Source of the DNA: Kaistella antarctica
GTDB taxonomy: Bacteria > Bacteroidota > Bacteroidia > Flavobacteriales > Weeksellaceae
Direction: 5' to 3'
Assembly (NCBI RefSeq): GCF_900109615.1
Contig: NZ_FOIX01000003.1
Coordinates: 620,001-684,000 of the forward strand
Length of the DNA: 64,000 bases
Shown here piece after piece: positions 53,108-62,710 of this stretch; position 1 is the stretch's first letter; the number at the start of each line of letters is the position of its first letter. The notes beneath the pieces were generated by a model, which saw only the letters and a program-made list of their open reading frames with translations, searched no databases and was not told the DNA's origin. The translations under genes were made by a program, and so were the position numbers.

Positions 53108-56100
53108 ATGCAGAAACTTTTACTTTTTATACTCCTCTTCTTTTTTTCCATGGCTCTATTTAGCCAGAATCTTAAGTCTGGGTCTAAAGCCTTCTTCGCT
53201 GAGAATAAAGGTCAACTTGTTGATCAGGAGGGTAAAGAAAATTCTGAGGTCCACTATCTATATCATTCCAATGGCTTAAATATTCAACTGAAAAAAGAGG
53301 GATTTTCTTATGATGTATATGAAGTTCAGAAGACTTTAAAAATAACTTCAAAGAAGAATGAAAATGCCATTTTGGCAAAAGGCAAAGAGCCGTTTAAGCA
53401 CGAATTGAAATATCAATTCCATCGCGTGGATATCGATTTTTTGGGAGCCAATAAAAATGCAGAAATCATTGCCGAAGGACGATCTGTAGATTATGAAAAC
53501 TACTATAACTTGCCCAATAAACCTACGGGAATAGAGAAAATATACCGCTATGAAAAAATTACCTACAAAAATATTTATGCGAAGATTGATCTGGTTTTCT
53601 TTAAACCTGAAGATACTTTAAAACCAATTGAATACAATTTCATCGTCAATCCCGGCGGAAAAATTTCTGATATTAAATTTCAGGTCAAGGGTACGAAAAC
53701 AAAATTGAAAGACGGAAAAATTTCAATGGATTTGCGTTTTGGAGAAATGCAGGAAAACATTCCTCATTCTTGGGTTGAAGGAAAAAAATCTAAAGAAAAT
53801 CTTTCTGTCATCTATAAAGATTTAGGAAATGACACTTACGGTTTTACAACGTCTCAAGATATTTTTGATAAAAAAGTTGTCATCGATCCGGTTCCGACCA
53901 GAATTTGGGGGAGTTATTTCGGCGGAAATGGGGAGGAATTTGGCTGGATAAAGCCTGATCGATTGGGCAATGTTTTTCTACACGGATACACTACAAGCTC
54001 GAATAATGTTGCTACTTCTGGAACTTATCAAAGCGATTTTGCGGGATTTAACGATGCCTTCATCAATAAAATAAATAAAGATGGTCAACGGATTTGGGGA
54101 ACATATTATGGTGGTATTTATGATGATTTTTCGGGTGGTTTAGACTTTGATCAAAACGATAATATTTATTTAGCTGCAGATACTCATATTCCTGATCCTG
54201 CACATCCTGGAAATCACTTGTACTATTTCGGGCAAGTTGCGCTTCTAAAATTTAATCCGGACGGAACCTTGATCTATGAAAAAATATTTGGTGGAAATCA
54301 AGATGAAGTTTCCCTTGATCTCAAATTTTACAACAACAACATTTACATCATTGGAGAAACTTACAGTGATCAGCATCTTGCAACTCCAGGTGCCTTCCAG
54401 GAAAACATAGCCTCAATAGGTATGCAATCAGGTTTTATAGGGAAATTTAATGCGGCAGACGGCGTTGCCGACTGGGTTTCCTACATAACTGGAAATGCGG
54501 GCTCTATGGCTACTAAAATTTTTAATGCTGACAACGGAATCGAAATTATTGCTGAAACTCGAGCCACAAACTTCCCTATGGTTAATGCATTTCAACCTAC
54601 AAGCCACATTACGCCGGGAAGTTACAACAACAATGGCCTGTATTTAAAGTTTTCGGAAAATGGTTCTTTAATCCGATCAAGTTATGTTGGTGAAGATGAA
54701 AGTTACTACTTTGACAGTGCGCGTAGATTTGGCGACGAAATTTTTTTTGGGGCTCACGTTTACACGAAAAAATATGCCAGCTTTTTCATGGTCAATATGA
54801 ATACTAATACCGTTGTTGAGAAAAATATTCCCGTAGTGTACAACTTACAGACTTCTACTTATATTGATTCAAATCGCGATTTATTCGTAGCAGTTTATGC
54901 ATGCCCTGGAGATGTAGGACTGAATTCAGTCGGCACACCGAATGCCTTTCAGCCTGAAATGACAGGTGGATGCGGTTCTCACTTCATGAAATTTGATGAA
55001 AATCTTAATAAACTGTATGGCACCTTTTATCCAGGTCATATTCAAATACCAATCATTATTAAAGATGCTGAAGAAAATATTTATTTTTGGGGAATGAATT
55101 CGGGCAATACGAAAGGCATGACCACGCCCGGAACTTTTCAGCAGACCGCTTCAACTACCGATAATGATATGATTATCGTAAAATTTGCGGACTGTGCGTC
55201 GAACGTCACAGTCTCTTTTACCCCAACATGCATCAATCAAAATCTACAGTTAAAGGCATCTGGGGGAACAAGTTATGAATGGTTTGGGCCAAACAATTAC
55301 ACCTCCACTCTGCAAAACCCTGTCATTTATAACGCGCAGGCAAATAATTCTGGCGAGTATTTCGTTCGAATAAAAGGAGGTCAATCTTGCGGTGGAATAT
55401 TTTCAGTCATGGTCAATGTTGGAAGTACAACTTTGCCTGTTTTAGATATACCTGACTTACCGAATGTTACTGGCTTTTGTAACGTAATTGTTACGACATT
55501 TCCAACAGCAACAACAGGTTGTGGAACAAAACTTACGGCAACAACGACTGATCCGCTTTCTTACAATTCGCCGGGGAATTACGTTATTCATTGGGAATAT
55601 AATGACGGTGCTGGAAATACTTTAGCGCAGAATCAAACAGTGATTATCACACCAGTTGCTGTTCCGGTCGTAATCACTCCACCAAATTTCTGTTTTATAA
55701 ATTCACCCAGATTAACCGATATTACAATTACAGGAACTGCTATAAAATGGTATGATGCTTCCGGAACGCTCTTAAATTACAATACCCTTTTGGTGAATGG
55801 CTTTACTTACTTTGCCACCCAAACCTTAGACGGTTGTGAAAGTTCGAAACTGCCAATTTTAGTCAATGTTAATGATCCCTTTCCGCCAACTGGGAATCTC
55901 ACACAGGATTTCTGTTCCGCCCAAAATCCTACAATTGCAAACATTATCGTTAACGGACAAGATTTGAAATGGTATGATCGCTCGGGAAATCTTTTACCAC
56001 TTACTACTCTACTTGTTAATGGGGAAACGTATTATGGAACGCAAACAGTCAACGGTTGCGAAAGCACTCAGAAGATACATGTAAAAGTTATTGTAACAAA

Positions 56101-57058
56101 TGGTGGAATTCCCGCTAATGATTTTGAAAAGACTTTCTGTAATGATACGACCTCAAATACAAAAGCTGAAAATCTTAATAATTACAGAAACGATATCATC
56201 GCAAATCCTGCGGCGTATCGTTTTGATTTTTTCGATGCCAATAATCAAGTCGTTCCAGATCCCGCAAATGTAATCTTGAATGTCGGTACAAATTTATTTA
56301 ACGTAAAAGTTTCAAACAGTTTGGGCTGTTTTGTTGAGGTAAAACTGACTTTGACTTTAAACCCAAAACCGCTCTTAAACCTTCCACCAACTTTGATAGT
56401 TTGCACTGGCATTAAATTAAAACTGGATGCGGGACCTGGCTTTTCTTCTTATCAATGGACAAAAGATGATTCGCCTACAATTGTTGGAACCAGTGAAATC
56501 CTAGAGGTTTCAGAAGCTGGGAAATATTCCGTTACAGTGAAAAACGCTTTTCTTTGTGAAAATTCTGCGTCTGTGATTGTGACCCAAGCAATCATCGCAA
56601 CCATTGTTGGAGTTCAAATTGTGAATAATACGGCAACGATTCAACTTTCAAACGCTGGTACTTACCAATACATTTTGGATAAAGATCTCAGTCAAAATTC
56701 AAATGTTTTTAAAAACTTAAAAAATGGAAACCACACCGTTGAGGTTAAGACAGAATTGGGCTGTATCATCGGTTCTATCACCTTTACCATTTTTAGTATT
56801 CCCGACAATTTTTCACCTAACGGAGATGGAAAAAATGACACTTGGAAAATCTCTGGCTTAGAAAATTATCCAGGATCAGAGATTCAGGTTTTTGACCGTT
56901 TCGGAAATTTGGTTATGCAAAGAATTACCAACGGGCCATTCGAATGGGGTGGATTTTCTAATGCTCCCGTTTTGGCAACCGGTAATTATTGGTACGTGGT
57001 AAAAGTTTCAGATGGCCGATTACTGAGCGGTTGGGTTTTATTGAAAAATAGAAACTAA
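53108..57058 (+). CDS. Large T9SS type B surface protein (DUF7948 and SBBP-type propeller, Ig-like repeats)
   Basis: A 1316-residue exported protein: signal peptide 1-20, an N-terminal AFFAENKGQLVDQEGKENSE region of DUF7948 type, a propeller-like part at about 260-690 with GSYFGGNGEEFGWIK, GTYYGGIYDDFSGG and KIFGGNQDE blades (SBBP type), then Ig-like modules of about 85 residues with repeated F-C-x2-(I)-x-PT and T-(Y/F)-(Y/F)-x-TQT-(L/V)-(D/N)-GCES patterns. The last 85 residues (IPDNFSPNGDGKNDTWKI to LLKNRN, from about 1231) are a T9SS type B sorting domain. Probably a surface adhesin or gliding-type protein. The next gene begins 130 nt downstream. Confidence 0.9.
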   Translation: MQKLLLFILLFFFSMALFSQNLKSGSKAFFAENKGQLVDQEGKENSEVHYLYHSNGLNIQLKKEGFSYDVYEVQKTLKITSKKNENAILAKGKEPFKHELKYQFHRVDIDFLGANKNAEIIAEGRSVDYENYYNLPNKPTGIEKIYRYEKITYKNIYAKIDLVFFKPEDTLKPIEYNFIVNPGGKISDIKFQVKGTKTKLKDGKISMDLRFGEMQENIPHSWVEGKKSKENLSVIYKDLGNDTYGFTTSQDIFDKKVVIDPVPTRIWGSYFGGNGEEFGWIKPDRLGNVFLHGYTTSSNNVATSGTYQSDFAGFNDAFINKINKDGQRIWGTYYGGIYDDFSGGLDFDQNDNIYLAADTHIPDPAHPGNHLYYFGQVALLKFNPDGTLIYEKIFGGNQDEVSLDLKFYNNNIYIIGETYSDQHLATPGAFQENIASIGMQSGFIGKFNAADGVADWVSYITGNAGSMATKIFNADNGIEIIAETRATNFPMVNAFQPTSHITPGSYNNNGLYLKFSENGSLIRSSYVGEDESYYFDSARRFGDEIFFGAHVYTKKYASFFMVNMNTNTVVEKNIPVVYNLQTSTYIDSNRDLFVAVYACPGDVGLNSVGTPNAFQPEMTGGCGSHFMKFDENLNKLYGTFYPGHIQIPIIIKDAEENIYFWGMNSGNTKGMTTPGTFQQTASTTDNDMIIVKFADCASNVTVSFTPTCINQNLQLKASGGTSYEWFGPNNYTSTLQNPVIYNAQANNSGEYFVRIKGGQSCGGIFSVMVNVGSTTLPVLDIPDLPNVTGFCNVIVTTFPTATTGCGTKLTATTTDPLSYNSPGNYVIHWEYNDGAGNTLAQNQTVIITPVAVPVVITPPNFCFINSPRLTDITITGTAIKWYDASGTLLNYNTLLVNGFTYFATQTLDGCESSKLPILVNVNDPFPPTGNLTQDFCSAQNPTIANIIVNGQDLKWYDRSGNLLPLTTLLVNGETYYGTQTVNGCESTQKIHVKVIVTNGGIPANDFEKTFCNDTTSNTKAENLNNYRNDIIANPAAYRFDFFDANNQVVPDPANVILNVGTNLFNVKVSNSLGCFVEVKLTLTLNPKPLLNLPPTLIVCTGIKLKLDAGPGFSSYQWTKDDSPTIVGTSEILEVSEAGKYSVTVKNAFLCENSASVIVTQAIIATIVGVQIVNNTATIQLSNAGTYQYILDKDLSQNSNVFKNLKNGNHTVEVKTELGCIIGSITFTIFSIPDNFSPNGDGKNDTWKISGLENYPGSEIQVFDRFGNLVMQRITNGPFEWGGFSNAPVLATGNYWYVVKVSDGRLLSGWVLLKNRN

Positions 57059-57188
57059 TTACAATCGATTCAAATAATAAAACTGATTGTTGATTTACTA
57101 CTGGAATACTTTAGTTATTACTTTTAAAGTAAAGTTTTTCTAAAAACTTCGCGACGTTTTGATTATATTAGCATTTGATATTTAACCT

Positions 57189-57758
57189 ATGATTCCAGAA
57201 TTCTTTTCGGACATGCCAGCCTTGCAACAGGGGTTTTGGTATCTCGCTTTTTTCGCCAGCTCTATTTTTATTTTTCAAACCATCATGACTTTTTTAGGCA
57301 CTGATGGTTCGGCTGATTTAGACGCAGACTTCGATGGTGATTTCCATAATGTAGAAGCGCCTTTTGAGCTATTTTCCTTCAGAAACTTAATCAATTTCCT
57401 ACTCGGCTTTGGGTGGACAGGCGTTGCTTTCTATGGAAAAATGAATGAAGCAATTCTAGTAATAGTGGCTTTTGCAGTCGGAATTATTTTCGTTGGAATT
57501 TTCTTCTTCATCATCAAGCAGATTCTAAAGTTGCAGGAAGATAACACTTTCGATATCAATAATACGCTTGGAAAAACTGCCGAAGTTTACATGACTATTC
57601 CGGCTCATAAATTGGGTTCGGGAAAAGTGCAAGTGAGCGTCAAAGGAAGCGTGCATGAACTCGAAGCAGTCACAGAGCAGGAAAAGAAAATTTATGCGGG
57701 CAACAAAGTGAGAATTACAAGGGTAGAAAATCAAGTTTTATTTGTAGAAAAAATTTAA
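57189..57758 (+). CDS. NfeD/YuaF-type membrane protein, partner of flotillin
   Basis: A 189-residue protein with three membrane helices (about 17-36, 65-83, 89-112) and a C-terminal OB-like domain (LGKTAEVYMTIPAHKLGSGKVQVSVKGSVHELEAVTE ... VRITRVENQVLFVEKI). This is the layout of short NfeD proteins that are encoded next to flotillins. It precedes the flotillin gene by 15 nt. Confidence 0.87.
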   Translation: MIPEFFSDMPALQQGFWYLAFFASSIFIFQTIMTFLGTDGSADLDADFDGDFHNVEAPFELFSFRNLINFLLGFGWTGVAFYGKMNEAILVIVAFAVGIIFVGIFFFIIKQILKLQEDNTFDINNTLGKTAEVYMTIPAHKLGSGKVQVSVKGSVHELEAVTEQEKKIYAGNKVRITRVENQVLFVEKI

Positions 57759-57773
57759 TAAAAACAGTAATTA

Positions 57774-59351
57774 ATGGAAGGATTTATTCTTATTGGCATT
57801 GGTGCCTTCGTTGTATTTGTCACCGTGCTCGCTTTAGTTTCGAGATATAAAAGGTGTCCCTCAGACAAAATATTAGTAGTCTACGGAAAAACTGGTGGGC
57901 AATCCGCAAAATGTATTCACGGGGGTGGTGCTTTTATTTGGCCGGTAATTCAAGATTACGCTTATCTTGATTTAAAGCCAATTTCAATTGAAGCCAATTT
58001 AACGAACGCGCTTTCTAAACAAAATATTCGAGTTGACGTTCCTTGTCGATTTACCATTGCCATTTCTACGGAACCAGAATCGATGGGAAATGCCGCGGAA
58101 AGACTTTTGGGTTTAACCACGGAGCAAATTCAGGAACTGTCGAAAGATATCCTTTTCGGACAATTGCGTTTGGTGGTTGCCATGATGACCATTGAAGAAA
58201 TTAACTCCGATCGTGATAAATTCCTAGAAAACATTTCGAAGAATGTTGACAACGAATTGAAGAAGATTGGTTTAAAATTAATCAACGTTAACGTAACCGA
58301 TATTAAAGATGAGTCGGGATATATTGAAGCTTTAGGAAAAGAAGCTGCGGCAAAAGCCATTAACGAAGCTAAAATATCTGTAGCCGAACAAGAGAAAATC
58401 GGGGAAACCGGAAAAGCGATGGCAGACCGGGAACGCGATACTCAAATTGCTGAAACGCACCGAGACCGTGATGTGAAAATTGCCATTACGGAAAAAGACC
58501 GTGAAGTAAGTATTGCCTCCGCGGCGAAAGATGAAAATATCGGAAAAGCCGTGGCAGATCAGGAATCCAGAGTTGCAACATCCGAAGCGAATTCACTCGC
58601 CGTAAAAGGGGAAAACGCCGCTAAAATCACGATTGCACAATCAGATGCCTTGCGTCGTGAAAAAGAAGCCGAAGCAAGCAAACTGGCGATGACCGCAGAG
58701 AAAGTACAAGCTGCAAAAGCCTTAGAAGAATCGTATGTTGCCGAACAACAGGCGGAAAAAGCCAGAGCAGAAAGAGAACGTGCCACGCAAAATGCCAACA
58801 TTGTAGTTCCGGCAGAAATTGCGAAACAGAAACAAATTATTGAAGCCGAAGCCGACGCTGAAAAAATCCGATTGGAAGCAAGAGGAGAAGCAGATGCCAT
58901 CTTCGCAAAAATGGATGCGGAAGCGAAAGGTTTGTACGAAATCTTAACGAAGCAAGCGCAAGGTTACGACAAAATTGTGCAGGCAGCCGGCGGCGATACT
59001 AACAGTGCTTTCCAATTATTATTGATTGAGAAATTACCAGAATTGGTAAAAACTCAAGTTGAAGCAGTGAAAAATATTAAGATCGATAAAATTACTGTTT
59101 GGGACGGAGGAAACAATGTCGATGGGAATACTTCTACCGCCAACTTTGTGTCGGGAATGATGAAGTCTGTGCCGCCTTTGAATGACTTATTTAATATGGC
59201 TGGTTTAAATTTACCAACCTATCTTAAAGGTGAAGAAACAAAAGAAGCAACGGTCATCAAAGAAGAAAAGAAAGTGTTCTATCCACGTAAACCGAAAGAG
59301 GAACTTAAGAATGAAAATCCCGAAAGTAAAGAGGGCGATTCTCCAGAATAG
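57774..59351 (+). CDS. Flotillin family protein (SPFH domain)
   Basis: A 525-residue membrane scaffold protein: membrane segment 1-20, SPFH domain to about 190 (CPSDKILVVYGKTGGQSAKCIHGGGAFIWPVIQ, DVPCRFTIAISTEPESM), a long Glu/Ala/Lys-rich coiled coil to about 395, a flotillin C-terminal part (DKIVQAAGGDTNSAFQLLLIEKLPELV), and an extra charged tail after 480. Flotillins organise membrane microdomains. The NfeD-type gene upstream is its usual partner. Confidence 0.93.
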   Translation: MEGFILIGIGAFVVFVTVLALVSRYKRCPSDKILVVYGKTGGQSAKCIHGGGAFIWPVIQDYAYLDLKPISIEANLTNALSKQNIRVDVPCRFTIAISTEPESMGNAAERLLGLTTEQIQELSKDILFGQLRLVVAMMTIEEINSDRDKFLENISKNVDNELKKIGLKLINVNVTDIKDESGYIEALGKEAAAKAINEAKISVAEQEKIGETGKAMADRERDTQIAETHRDRDVKIAITEKDREVSIASAAKDENIGKAVADQESRVATSEANSLAVKGENAAKITIAQSDALRREKEAEASKLAMTAEKVQAAKALEESYVAEQQAEKARAERERATQNANIVVPAEIAKQKQIIEAEADAEKIRLEARGEADAIFAKMDAEAKGLYEILTKQAQGYDKIVQAAGGDTNSAFQLLLIEKLPELVKTQVEAVKNIKIDKITVWDGGNNVDGNTSTANFVSGMMKSVPPLNDLFNMAGLNLPTYLKGEETKEATVIKEEKKVFYPRKPKEELKNENPESKEGDSPE

Positions 59352-59367
59352 CTTTCTTTTGAATAAT

Positions 59368-59399
59368 AAAAAAAGAGCAGAAATTCCTGCTCTTTTTTT
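59368..59399 (+). terminator. Strong intrinsic terminator after the flotillin gene
   Basis: AGAGCAG pairs with CTGCTCT around a 6-nt loop, with an A-run before and a seven-T run after. Confidence 0.9.
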
Positions 59400-59605
59400 A
59401 GGCTAAGATTTCCCAGTTTATATTTATTAATATTAAATTATTCTGTTGTACATTTAATTTTATTCAGAAAAAAGTTTAATTTAGATTTACTAATCACTAC
59501 GACCATAACCACTTTAACTGATTTTTAAGTCAATAGAAATTTAAAAAGAATTTCTAAAATCATTATAAATAGATCAGTAAAAAAGTACTTCCTTTTAATT
59601 AAAGC

Positions 59606-60685
59606 ATGAAGAAATTAATCTACCTTTTTTTACTTTTAAAGTTGACCACTTTATCAGCGCAAATTGATTCTAAATATTTAGTGAACGATTGGTATCTTAC
59701 CAAATCTGAGATGAAAGATGGCAGCAGAATATTTCTAAAGCCGCTTAACTATCTTGATAATTATGGTTTTAGGTTTACAAAAAAGACCTATAGTTTCAAC
59801 GACATTCAGCGGCTCGAAGAAAATAATGGTTTTCCGATCACCTATCTTTTGAAAAAAAATGAACTTTGGACTTCTCCTGGCTCTTCTCTGGTGATTGAAA
59901 AACTGACAACGGATTCACTGATTATCGTGCAGAAGATAGAGAATATGGAGGATAAAGATTTACTTCGCTATTACTTAGTTCCGTTAAAAAAAGTAAGGCA
60001 AAACCGATTCGATGAATTAAAAGGTTCAGATACTTTGCTCGCCAGTAAAATCTTGGGTCCCGTATTCAAAAATGGATTGAGTAAAGGAACAATTCGTACT
60101 ATTGATGAGATGCACCCAGTTACGACCAGTCAGGTTGCGAACTACCGATTCAATGGCACGTTGCTTTTTGATCTTGAAAAGAAAAGTGTAGTTGCTTCTT
60201 TAAAGAATTTCGATAACAATTTTAAAAGGAAAATTGAAGAAAAATTACAATTCCTAACCACTCCTAAAAACTGGAATTTTTCTGGAGCCGACGGTTTCAA
60301 ATATGCAAAAATTGATTTTGCATTTATTCATTATTATAAGATGGAAGGGCAAAATGAATCATTTGGTGATGTATACAATTTGTATTCAAATGATTTTGAA
60401 GATGTTTTTATAACCGAAAAAACAGGTCTCGCCGATGTTGAGGAAAGTAATAAATTTTTCAATTTTGCAATAAGCGCCTTTCAAAAGAAAAACTACGAAG
60501 AAGCCCTTTCCTATTTTGAAAAATCATTTACCAATAATAACAGAAATTTAAACGCCTATTATAATTTTGCTGCCATAAATTATTCACTAGGAAACATCGA
60601 GAAAGCCTGTAAAACGTATAAGTTTCTAAAAGAGGAAGGTCAAAAATCTGCAGAGAAAATCTACATAGAAAAATGTCAAAAATAA
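59606..60685 (+). CDS. Exported TonB-C-like protein with C-terminal TPR
   Basis: A 359-residue protein: signal peptide MKKLIYLFLLLKLTTLSAQ, a lipocalin-like segment (LVNDWYLTKSEMKDGSRIFL), a middle part with the strand-helix-strand look of a TonB C-terminal domain (YRFNGTLLFDLEKKSVVASL, FKRKIEEKLQFLTTPKNWNFSG, YAKIDFAFIHYY), and about two TPR repeats at 290-355 (NFAISAFQKKNYEEALSYFEKSF, NLNAYYNFAAINYSLGNIEKACKTYKFL). Probably a periplasmic scaffold. Its stop codon abuts the convergent stop of the CvfB-like gene. Confidence 0.66.
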   Translation: MKKLIYLFLLLKLTTLSAQIDSKYLVNDWYLTKSEMKDGSRIFLKPLNYLDNYGFRFTKKTYSFNDIQRLEENNGFPITYLLKKNELWTSPGSSLVIEKLTTDSLIIVQKIENMEDKDLLRYYLVPLKKVRQNRFDELKGSDTLLASKILGPVFKNGLSKGTIRTIDEMHPVTTSQVANYRFNGTLLFDLEKKSVVASLKNFDNNFKRKIEEKLQFLTTPKNWNFSGADGFKYAKIDFAFIHYYKMEGQNESFGDVYNLYSNDFEDVFITEKTGLADVEESNKFFNFAISAFQKKNYEEALSYFEKSFTNNNRNLNAYYNFAAINYSLGNIEKACKTYKFLKEEGQKSAEKIYIEKCQK

Positions 60686-61519
60686 TTACTCGTTTGTAAT
60701 CAATCTGATTTTATCTTCCAGAATTTCAATCTTTTTATCTCGGTACAAACCACCGATCGCTTTTTTGAAATTTTTCTTGCTCATTTGCAATTCGTCCTTA
60801 ATTTCTTCGGGCGTCGATTTATCAGAAAGGTAAATTAAACCGTAGTTCAATTCTAATTTATCGATGATCATTTTCTGAAACTCATCGATATTTTCATAAC
60901 CTTCTGGCTGTAGAGAAACATCGATCTTTCCGTCTTCACGAATCATTTTAATGTAACCGACTTCCTCTGATAAAGGGAACAGTCTTTTGTAAACATCTGA
61001 CGTGTAAATCAACCCGATGTATTCTTTATTAATAATCACATTCCAGCCTAATTCACTTTCTCCGGCGATAATTAAGTTTACTTTCTCACCTCTTTGAAAA
61101 GGTAAATTATCGTAATGTGGATTTTTCTTATATCTCGTAGAGCCAGTAATTAAACCTAAAATATCATCGATATAAACTTGGACTAAATAACGCTTCCCTT
61201 CTAAAATTTTAGCACGCTGCTGCTTGTAGGGAACAAATAAATCTTTGATAATTCCCCAATTCATAAAGGCACCAGCTGGTAAACTTTGTACGCAAGTCAT
61301 CACGGCAAACTCTCCTACTTCGGCGTTGGCTTTTTCGGTCGTCGCTTTCAATTTATCATCATCTTGATAAACAAACACTTCCATTTCATCGCCGACTTCT
61401 GCATCTTCAGAGGCGAAAATTTTCGGCAGAAAAGCTCTTTCACCCTCTTCATCTTCTAGAAATAATCCTGAGTAATTTTTTTCTGCGATTTTTAAAGTTT
61501 GTGTCAGTCCGATGTTCAT
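60686..61519 (-). CDS. CvfB-like S1 RNA-binding protein
   Basis: A 277-residue protein of the CvfB family, with three S1-like OB-folds (about 1-60, 65-130, 140-215: FLPKIFASEDAEVGDEMEVFVYQDDD, WGIIKDLFVPYKQQ, LGLITGSTRYKKN, GYIKMIREDGKIDVSLQPEGY) and a C-terminal winged helix (TPEEIKDELQMSKKNFKKAIGGLYRDKKI). CvfB binds RNA and affects virulence gene expression in staphylococci; here a general RNA-binding role is inferred. The ATG at 61517-61519 fits the family N-terminus and lies after a -7 element, while the open frame begins earlier only with a TTG. Confidence 0.88.
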   Translation of the reverse strand: MNIGLTQTLKIAEKNYSGLFLEDEEGERAFLPKIFASEDAEVGDEMEVFVYQDDDKLKATTEKANAEVGEFAVMTCVQSLPAGAFMNWGIIKDLFVPYKQQRAKILEGKRYLVQVYIDDILGLITGSTRYKKNPHYDNLPFQRGEKVNLIIAGESELGWNVIINKEYIGLIYTSDVYKRLFPLSEEVGYIKMIREDGKIDVSLQPEGYENIDEFQKMIIDKLELNYGLIYLSDKSTPEEIKDELQMSKKNFKKAIGGLYRDKKIEILEDKIRLITNE

Positions 61520-61554
61520 AATTAAAATGCCTAAAAGTGAATATTTGTAAGGTG

Positions 61555-61562
61555 CAAAGATA
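61555..61562 (-). promoter_or_regulatory. -7 element of the CvfB-like gene
   Basis: TATCTTTG on the minus strand, 35 nt before the start codon, in the 100-nt divergent region shared with the catalase-fold gene. Confidence 0.5.
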
Positions 61563-61619
61563 AGGTATTTTCTCAGGAATTTTCGGGAATGGTTGTTGCT
61601 ACTTGCAAAGAAAAAATTC

Positions 61620-62630
61620 ATGAAAACGCTCCTCAAATATAGTTCAGATTTCGATCAACTTTCTGCCCAAGAAAACCGCGACTTAGCAAAAGCCGTAAAA
61701 TCCGTTGAGAAATTTATCGAAAGCTCTTCAAAAATAAGCGACGTTGATTTTGCAACCCGAGATGCCCACTCCAAAACGTATGCTACAGCGCACGGTTCCT
61801 TAATACTCTCAGAAAATTTGCCCGATTTTATTACTGAAATTTTTGATCAAAAAGAATACGACTTAATCGCTAGGTTTTCGAACGCAAATCTGATTATTAA
61901 TAAAAAGGGAAGAGACGCACCAATTTACGGTTTCTCTTTAAAAATCACAGGAGTGAACGGGCAAGACGCCAATTTCCCGTTGGTGAATTTTCCTTTATTT
62001 CCCACGAATTCTCCGTCTGTATTTTTAAATTTTTTCAGGTCAGTCAACAATTTTTTAGTGACGAAACAAGACAATTTCGTGGTGTCGGCCTTGGATCTGC
62101 CGTCTTTAATTAAAAATAGTTTCCCCCTTTTAAAGTCATCGCTTTCTTTAACTTTATTAAAAAAGATTGCACAGTTTTTACCCAAAAGAAATGATTTTTT
62201 CTTTTCCTTTAAATATGAAGGAATTGGGTGTTATCGTTTAGGAAATCACATCATGAAAATTGGATTAAAACCTCTTAGAAATCTGGCTGAAATAGGAAAG
62301 CGAGAAACACAAAAAGAATCGATTACGGAGTTTCTTTCGTTGCAGGATTCAACTTTTATTGTGACAATTCAAATGTGCGAAAATTTAAAAGATCAACCTG
62401 TAAATGATTTGATGAAAACCTGGAAAAACGCACTGGAATATCAGCTGGGAAAGATTACAATTTTACAAGATTCTATGTTGGATTCTAAAAGCAAAGAGGT
62501 GGAATATCTAAATTTCAATCCCTTTGAAAACGCTGTAAGCTTACAACCTGTTGGAAAAATTCAGCAGATCAGGAAGAAAATTTATGAAGCTTCAAGCGAG
62601 ACTAGAAATAGATTGAATGGTGAAAAATAA
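61620..62630 (+). CDS. Catalase-fold (SrpA-like) protein, heme use uncertain
   Basis: A 336-residue protein whose order of segments follows the catalase barrel: RDAHSKTYATAHGSLILSENLP with a His at the place of the catalytic His, YDLIARFSNANLIINKKGRDAPIYGFSLKI in the place of VRFSTxxGE, and FPLVNFPLFPTNSPSVFLNFF in the place of NNTPVFF. It is much shorter than a true catalase (about 480 residues or more) and I do not see the usual proximal R-x3-Y-x-D-T-x2 heme-Tyr motif. It could be a reduced hydroperoxide-acting relative. No signal peptide. Confidence 0.68.
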   Translation: MKTLLKYSSDFDQLSAQENRDLAKAVKSVEKFIESSSKISDVDFATRDAHSKTYATAHGSLILSENLPDFITEIFDQKEYDLIARFSNANLIINKKGRDAPIYGFSLKITGVNGQDANFPLVNFPLFPTNSPSVFLNFFRSVNNFLVTKQDNFVVSALDLPSLIKNSFPLLKSSLSLTLLKKIAQFLPKRNDFFFSFKYEGIGCYRLGNHIMKIGLKPLRNLAEIGKRETQKESITEFLSLQDSTFIVTIQMCENLKDQPVNDLMKTWKNALEYQLGKITILQDSMLDSKSKEVEYLNFNPFENAVSLQPVGKIQQIRKKIYEASSETRNRLNGEK

Positions 62631-62650
62631 GATTCAAAAGTTCATTAAAA

Positions 62651-62676
62651 AAGAGAAGCCGCAGCTTCTCTTTAAT
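62651..62676. terminator. Terminator between convergent genes
   Basis: AAGAGAAGC (62651-62659) pairs with GCTTCTCTT (62664-62672), loop CGCA, preceded by A-run and followed by a T-rich stretch. Confidence 0.78.
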
Positions 62677-62710
62677 TAAAATCACTTATCAACTATTTCT
62701 TATTGCATTA

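Noticed and set aside
58130..58900. Ala/Ser-rich open frames opposite the flotillin coiled coil
   Set aside because: They are antisense shadows of a Glu/Ala/Lys-rich coding sequence without start context or recognisable domain.
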